From positions 1 through 64,000 of the forward strand of contig NZ_JASHKN010000006.1 of the NCBI RefSeq assembly GCF_030056735.1: a stretch of DNA of 64,000 nucleotides, in the 5' to 3' direction. This document shows, one piece after another, positions 59,675 to 64,000 of this stretch. Every line of letters begins with the position of its first letter. Positions within the stretch are counted from its first letter, which is position 1. Origin of the DNA: Rhodococcus sp. IEGM 1409 (GTDB lineage Bacteria > Actinomycetota > Actinomycetes > Mycobacteriales > Mycobacteriaceae). The translations under genes were made by a program, and so were the position numbers. The notes under the pieces are model-generated. The model made no database searches and had not been told where the DNA came from. It worked only from the letters and a program-made list of their open reading frames with translations.

Positions 59675-60436
59675 TCAGGTGATGGTGATTCCTCCGTCGA
59701 CGGCGATGGTCTGGCCCGTGACGTATCCGCCTGCCTCGGATGCGAGCCACACCATGGTGGCCGCGAGCTCTTCCGGATCGCCCATCCGTCCGAGGATCAG
59801 GCGCGGAGCCATCGCGTCCAAGTAGCCGTCGTTGTATTGGTCGGTCATTTCCGACTTGAAGAAGCCGGGCGCGATCGCGTTGACACGAATGCCCTTGCGA
59901 GTTCCCCACTGCTGTGCGAGGTCGCGGGTCAATCCGACGACGCCTGCCTTGCTCGCCGCGTAGGCGGCCTGTGGCAGTCCAGCGGTCGTCAGTCCGAGAA
60001 TGCTCGATATGTTGACGATGGAGCTGCCCGGGAGCATGACGCGGCCGCAGGCCTGCGCTGCCCAGTACGACCCGTTGAGGTTGATGTCGATGACGGCGCG
60101 GAACTGGTCCGGGGTCTCGCGGGTTGCCGGAACGGCGGTTCCGACGCCGGCGTTGTTGACCAGGACGTCCACGCGGCCGAACTTCTCCATCGCTGCGTCC
60201 ACCATGTTCTGAACCTGTGCCGGATCGACGATGTCGGTGGCCACGCACAACGCTTCGCGGCCGGCGTCACGCACGAGCTTGGCGGTGTCTTCGAGCTTGT
60301 CGACGCGGCGAGCTGCGAGGACGACGTCCGCGCCGGCCTCTGCTGCGGCTTTCGCAAACGCCACCCCGAGGCCCGACGACGCACCGGTCACGATGACCAC
60401 TCGATCGGTCAGAGAGAACTTGTCGAGAACAGACAT
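59675..60436 (-). CDS. SDR-family oxidoreductase
   Basis: This 253-aa classical short-chain dehydrogenase has the cofactor site VIVTGASSGLGVAFAKAAAE, NNAGVG, the catalytic Tyr/Lys in AYAASKAGVVGLTRD and Ser in NISSILGLT, and the C-terminal GYVTGQTIAVDGGITIT. ATG 60436. It is 78 bp downstream of the acyl-CoA dehydrogenase on the same strand and probably forms an operon with it. Likely 3-hydroxyacyl-CoA or alcohol dehydrogenase; substrate unknown. Confidence 0.87.
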   Translation of the reverse strand: MSVLDKFSLTDRVVIVTGASSGLGVAFAKAAAEAGADVVLAARRVDKLEDTAKLVRDAGREALCVATDIVDPAQVQNMVDAAMEKFGRVDVLVNNAGVGTAVPATRETPDQFRAVIDINLNGSYWAAQACGRVMLPGSSIVNISSILGLTTAGLPQAAYAASKAGVVGLTRDLAQQWGTRKGIRVNAIAPGFFKSEMTDQYNDGYLDAMAPRLILGRMGDPEELAATMVWLASEAGGYVTGQTIAVDGGITIT

Positions 60437-60470
60437 GCGCGGTGATGCTCCTGTGTCGTCGGGTTCGGGA

Positions 60471-60502
60471 AGTGACGTATGGACTTCAGTGACGTATCGA
60501 CT
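60471..60502. repeat. 15-bp direct repeat between SDR and ACAD genes
   Basis: AGTGACGTATGGACT (60471-60485) and AGTGACGTATCGACT (60488-60502) differ at one base with a 17-bp period. Function unknown; the TGACGTA cores could be a protein-binding site. Confidence 0.5.
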
Positions 60503-60514
60503 GCAGTTGCGAAA

Positions 60515-61660
60515 TTACAGGCCGAGATCGCGGCCGATGAGTTCCTTCATGATCTCGTTGGATCCGGCCCAGATCTTGGTGACGCGGGCGTCCATCCACG
60601 CGCGGGCGGCGCGGTACTCGGTCATGAAGCCGTAGCCGCCGTGCAGCTGGACGCAGTGATCGAGGACCTCGTTCTGTACCTGCGCGGTCCACCACTTCGC
60701 CTTGGCCGCGTCGATGGCGGTCAGCTCGCCGGCCGCGTGTGCTGCGACGCAGTTGTCGACGTAGGCCTGAGTGACCTCGATGCGGGTCACGAGATCCGCG
60801 AGAAGGAATTTGTTCCACTGCAGCGACCCGATCGGCTGACCGAAAGCCTTGCGGTCCTTGGCATATTGCAGCGTCTCTTCGAGGATCGGAGCAGCGTGCG
60901 CGATGTTGGACACTGCAGCGCCGACGCGCTCCTGCGGCAGCATTTCCATCATGTGGATAAAGCCGCGGTCGATCTCACCGATGATGTTGGTGGACGGCAC
61001 GCGAACGTTCTCGAAGAACAGTTCGGCGGTATCGGACTCGTGCTGGCCGACCTTGTCGAGCTTGCGTCCGCGCTCGAAACCTTCCATGCCGGTTTCGACG
61101 GCAAAGAGCGTGATGCCCTTGGACTTCTTCTCGGGACTGGTCCGCGCCGCCACGATCACGAGATCAGCGTTGTAGCCGTTGGTGATGAAGGTCTTGGAGC
61201 CGTTGATGATCCAGTCGTCACCGTCCTTGACCGCAGTGGTCTTGAGCGAGGCGAGGTCGGATCCACCGGAAGGCTCGGTCATGCCGATGGCCGTCAACAT
61301 CTCACCGGTGCAGAACTTCGGTAGCCAACGCTGCTTCTGCTCCTCGGTGGTGAGCTGAACGAGGTACGGAGCAACAACGTCGGCGTGAATGCCGAAGCTC
61401 GAGGCAACAGCTGCACTGGCACGCGAGAGCTCTTCGGCCAGAACCGCGTTGAAGCGGTAGTCACCGGCTTCGCTTCCGCCGTACGCCTCCGGAACCTCGA
61501 GACCGAGGAAGCCGTTACGTCCCGCTTCGAGCCAGATTTCACGATCGATGAAGCGCTGGTCGATCAGCTTCTCTGCGACCGGAAGGATGTTCCGGTTGAC
61601 GAATTCGCGGGCAGATTCGCGAAATGCCTCGTGATCGGGTCCGTACAGAGTGCGACGCAT
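60515..61660 (-). CDS. Acyl-CoA dehydrogenase
   Basis: This 381-aa dehydrogenase has the FAD-binding GMTEPSGGSDLASLKTT and the C-terminal VQLHGGYGFMTEYRAARAWM with WAGSNEIMKELIGRDL, where the EGTxEI motif has become AGSNEI. The catalytic base is the Glu in the YGFMTEYRAARAW region. ATG 61660 is chosen over an upstream codon; GAAAGGAAG precedes it. It is divergent from a TetR gene, with two identical operator dyads between. Likely beta-oxidation of a branched or aromatic acid CoA. Confidence 0.88.
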   Translation of the reverse strand: MRRTLYGPDHEAFRESAREFVNRNILPVAEKLIDQRFIDREIWLEAGRNGFLGLEVPEAYGGSEAGDYRFNAVLAEELSRASAAVASSFGIHADVVAPYLVQLTTEEQKQRWLPKFCTGEMLTAIGMTEPSGGSDLASLKTTAVKDGDDWIINGSKTFITNGYNADLVIVAARTSPEKKSKGITLFAVETGMEGFERGRKLDKVGQHESDTAELFFENVRVPSTNIIGEIDRGFIHMMEMLPQERVGAAVSNIAHAAPILEETLQYAKDRKAFGQPIGSLQWNKFLLADLVTRIEVTQAYVDNCVAAHAAGELTAIDAAKAKWWTAQVQNEVLDHCVQLHGGYGFMTEYRAARAWMDARVTKIWAGSNEIMKELIGRDLGL

Positions 61661-61708
61661 GACGAGTTGCTTCCTTTCGGCGTGGCAATGCCACACGTAA
61701 CGATGTTC

Positions 61709-61743
61709 CTAAGCATCCGCTTAGAATCTAAGCATCTGCTTAT
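61709..61743. promoter_or_regulatory. Double TetR operator between ACAD and TetR genes
   Basis: CTAAGCATCCGCTTAG (61709-61724) and CTAAGCATCTGCTTAT (61728-61743) are two copies of the dyad CTAAGC-N4-GCTTAG, 19 bp apart. They lie in the divergent gap, 49 bp from the dehydrogenase start. Two dimers on one helical face fit the spacing. Confidence 0.75.
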
Positions 61744-61800
61744 AGTGAATCGAGAGCGGGATATTGTCAACATCGAAATCCGTCACACCTGGAGGAAACC

Positions 61801-62400
61801 GTGCGCGATTCACCTGACGTGGTGATCAGCCCCTCCAAAGCCGCGGCCCGTATCCGCGCGGCAGCCGTGGACGCTTTTGCCTCTGCCGGCTACGGCGGCA
61901 CTACCACCCGTGACATCGCTGCGCGACTCGACATGAGTCCCGCCGCCATGTACCCGCACTACCGCTCGAAAGAAGAGCTGCTTTTCGCGATCAGCTTCGA
62001 AGGCCACACCGAAGCGTTGAAAGTGGTCGAGGGCGCCGACCGACCGGGCGAAGAACCGTCCATTCGCTTGCAGGAACTGATCAGCACCTTCGCCAGTTGG
62101 CAGGCCGGGCACCATTCACTCGCTCGCGTTGTCCAGTACGAACTCACTGCACTCACACCCGAGCACTACCGAACTGTCGTCGCGCTTCGCCGCAGCACGA
62201 CGCGGGTGGTTCGGGAGGTAGTCGACGCTGGCGTCCAGTCGGGTGATTTCACGATCCCCGACGCCGAAGGCGTCACTCTTGCCTTGATGTCTCTGTGCGT
62301 CGACGTGTGCCGATGGTTCCCAGCCGGCAACTACACGGAGCCGGAAGACATCGGAAAACTGTACGGAGACCTGGCATTGAGGATGGTGGGCGCCGCCTGA
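61801..62400 (+). CDS. TetR family regulator of the ACAD/SDR operon
   Basis: This 199-aa regulator has the HTH TTTRDIAARLDMSPAAMYPHYRS and a helical domain (LARVVQYELTALTPEHYRTV) seen in acyl-CoA-sensing TetR proteins. GGAGG lies immediately upstream of GTG 61801. It is divergent from the dehydrogenase gene with the double CTAAGC dyad between them, so it likely represses that operon and itself. Confidence 0.88.
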   Translation: MRDSPDVVISPSKAAARIRAAAVDAFASAGYGGTTTRDIAARLDMSPAAMYPHYRSKEELLFAISFEGHTEALKVVEGADRPGEEPSIRLQELISTFASWQAGHHSLARVVQYELTALTPEHYRTVVALRRSTTRVVREVVDAGVQSGDFTIPDAEGVTLALMSLCVDVCRWFPAGNYTEPEDIGKLYGDLALRMVGAA

Positions 62401-62435
62401 ATCAGGTGGCGCCGACCGCAGAAAGGAATCGGCCA

Positions 62436-63014
62436 GTGGCCAACCGCACCTATCTCTACACCACCCCTGTTGCCCCGTATGAGAATCCGGCTGCTGCTCG
62501 TGCCCGGGGCCTCAAGGGAGTCTCGGAGTGGTCGTACGCGATACCGCTGGTCCCCAGGATCCTTGTGTCCGTGAATCCCTTCGCTCACCAGTCGATCATC
62601 TGGGACGACGCTCCCGACCTGATCGCGGTTACCGCGCCGTGCGGTCCTGGCATCGCCCGGCTCGAAGACTTCCTCGGCCGCATCGACCACCCCGAACTCG
62701 GCGCGATGGCCGGTGAAGCGCTGCGCTTCTTGCGCAGCCACACCGAGCCCGACCACTACTTCGTCCTCGAGTGCGGCGAGATCTTCGACATGGACGACGA
62801 ACCGTTCGCCGAACAGAGCAGGGCGCTGATGGCCGGTCTGGCGACCATCGACGCCGAGATGGAAGCGGCTTTGGCCACGCTCGCACCCGTCAAGCCGAGC
62901 TTCTGGGAGCGGCTGTTCACGCCGACTCAGGAGAGCATCGAGGAACCGCTACGCGAGCTCGGCCTCGGCTATTGGTCCGAGATCCTGTACTTCGATCTCG
63001 ACGTCCCGCGATAG
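62436..63014 (+). CDS. Conserved hypothetical protein
   Basis: This 192-aa soluble protein has no signal peptide or membrane helix. Conserved-looking stretches are [40 protein letters not shown] and [20 protein letters not shown]. It starts with GTG 62436 after GAAAGGAAT and may share a transcript with the TetR gene (35 bp). I do not recognise a function. Many actinobacteria carry such proteins. Confidence 0.75.
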   Translation: MANRTYLYTTPVAPYENPAAARARGLKGVSEWSYAIPLVPRILVSVNPFAHQSIIWDDAPDLIAVTAPCGPGIARLEDFLGRIDHPELGAMAGEALRFLRSHTEPDHYFVLECGEIFDMDDEPFAEQSRALMAGLATIDAEMEAALATLAPVKPSFWERLFTPTQESIEEPLRELGLGYWSEILYFDLDVPR

Positions 63015-63076
63015 GCGAACCGGCGCAACCAAAGGTTCCAGACCGGGTGGTCCGCAAACAGGTACCCTCGGATTTC

Positions 63077-64000
63077 GTGTCCGACAACGCCACCGATCTG
63101 CCAATCATTGCGCCCACCGTCCTCGGCGGTTGGGGTCGCACAGCCCGAACGACCTCGCACGTCGTTTCGACCCCTGATGTAGAGGCGATCGCGAAGGCCG
63201 TCGCCCGCGTCGCAGACGACAATGCAGACAAGCCGTTGCACCTCCGACGCGGAGTCATCGCCCGCGGTCTGGGTCGGTCTTACGGAGACAACGCGCAGAA
63301 CACCGGCGGCTTGGTAGTCGACATGACTGCCTTCCGTCGAATTCACAAGATCGATGCCGAGACCCGACTGGTGGAGATGGACGCCGGAGTTTCCCTCGAT
63401 CAGCTGATGCGAGCGGCACTACCGTTCGGCCTCTGGGTCCCGGTGCTCCCCGGAACACGCCAGGTAACCATCGGCGGAGCGATCGCCTGCGATATCCACG
63501 GCAAGAACCACCACACCGAAGGCAGCTTCGGAAATCATGTCCGCTCGATGGATCTGCTCACTGCCGACGGCAGTATCCGAACGCTGGCGCCGCAAGGCCC
63601 GACATCCGAGCTTTTCTGGGCTACCGTCGGCGGAATCGGACTGACCGGGATCATCCTGCGCGTCACCCTCGCGATGACGCCGACCGAAACGGCGTATTTC
63701 GTCAACGACGGCGCTCTGACCGCGAGTCTGGATGAAACCGTCGCTTTTCACAGCGACGGCAGCGAAGCCGACTACACATATTCGAGCGCCTGGTTCGACG
63801 CGGTCAGTGCGCCGCCGAAGCTCGGCCGGGCCTCGATCACGCGTGGTTCGTTGGCGACCGTCGACCAGCTTCCACTGAAGTTGCAGAAAAATCCGTTGAA
63901 GTTCGATGCGCCACAACTGTTCACGACGCCGGACGTGTTCCCCAACGGCTTGATGAACAAGCTTTCGGCCTCTGCGATCGGCGAGTTCTACTACCGCACC
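63077..64000 (+). CDS. dprE1: DprE1, decaprenylphosphoryl-beta-D-ribofuranose 2-oxidase (5' part, cut by window end)
   Basis: 308 codons are open to the window edge from GTG 63077. The protein begins [14 protein letters not shown] and carries the FAD-binding [39 protein letters not shown] and [20 protein letters not shown], then [18 protein letters not shown], strongly DprE1-like. It oxidises decaprenylphosphoryl ribose in the epimerisation that supplies arabinose for the cell wall of mycolata. The C-terminal third, with the inhibitor-reactive Cys position, is outside the window. Confidence 0.93.
   Translation, partial: MSDNATDLPIIAPTVLGGWGRTARTTSHVVSTPDVEAIAKAVARVADDNADKPLHLRRGVIARGLGRSYGDNAQNTGGLVVDMTAFRRIHKIDAETRLVEMDAGVSLDQLMRAALPFGLWVPVLPGTRQVTIGGAIACDIHGKNHHTEGSFGNHVRSMDLLTADGSIRTLAPQGPTSELFWATVGGIGLTGIILRVTLAMTPTETAYFVNDGALTASLDETVAFHSDGSEADYTYSSAWFDAVSAPPKLGRASITRGSLATVDQLPLKLQKNPLKFDAPQLFTTPDVFPNGLMNKLSASAIGEFYYRT

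Overview
The window looks like a chromosomal segment of a mycolic-acid-containing actinobacterium, most likely Rhodococcus. It is GC-rich, genes are packed with many 1-14 bp start/stop overlaps, and GTG starts are frequent. There are many TetR, MarR, LysR and PucR regulators, several acyl-CoA dehydrogenases, an MMPL transporter, and at the right edge the 5' part of dprE1, the arabinan-precursor oxidase of mycolata. The genus is inferred from these features; no ribosomal marker is present.

Layout. 0-7 kb: two tandem SEC-C proteins, a GAP-family membrane protein, a ThDP enzyme and an enoyl-CoA hydratase. 7-10.6 kb: a tightly coupled minus-strand operon DUF4178-DUF2617-DUF4247-DUF350-membrane aminopropyltransferase. 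10.8-21.3 kb: a YhgE-like export protein, a semialdehyde dehydrogenase, a frameshifted secreted peptide, a MarR-controlled pxpBC block, a stand-alone family-A DNA polymerase, a broken aminoglycoside phosphotransferase and an MMPL transporter. 21.3-23.8 kb: an alkylation-repair operon in which a sigma factor lies between two O6-alkylguanine transferases and an AlkA-like glycosylase. 24.5-27.5 kb: ACAD, APH-type kinase and SDR in one overlapping operon, resembling the bacterial 4-hydroxyacyl-CoA (Lva/ACAD10-11) route. 27.5-32.2 kb: an ABC exporter and an EamA transporter, each divergent from a TetR gene with visible operators. Between them lie deletion scars of a LuxR regulator and a tyrosine phosphatase.

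32-57.6 kb is the accessory carbon-catabolism region. It holds a HAD phosphatase and a DeoR regulator sharing an operator-like motif, LysR with a malonate/methylmalonate-semialdehyde dehydrogenase and an Fe-alcohol dehydrogenase, a LacI regulator, a PucR regulator, and a three-gene sugar/polyol ABC importer preceded by a perfect CRP-type half-site pair. A minus-strand gene row follows: HpsN-like dehydrogenase, aspartate ammonia-lyase, GMC oxidoreductase, IolD-like ThDP hydrolase and TIM-barrel isomerase. A Gfo/Idh/MocA oxidoreductase is divergent from it. Together these resemble a rearranged inositol-type (iol) pathway in which a GMC enzyme may take the first oxidation step and IolB, IolC and IolJ are not seen. 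This is the best candidate for an undescribed pathway. A small kinase, a Nudix hydrolase, an MFS transporter and a GH3 glycosidase close the region.

57.7-64 kb: three TetR regulators, an SRPBCC protein, an SDR and an acyl-CoA dehydrogenase with a double operator, a conserved hypothetical protein, and the truncated dprE1. I saw no tRNA, rRNA, CRISPR array or intact insertion sequence.
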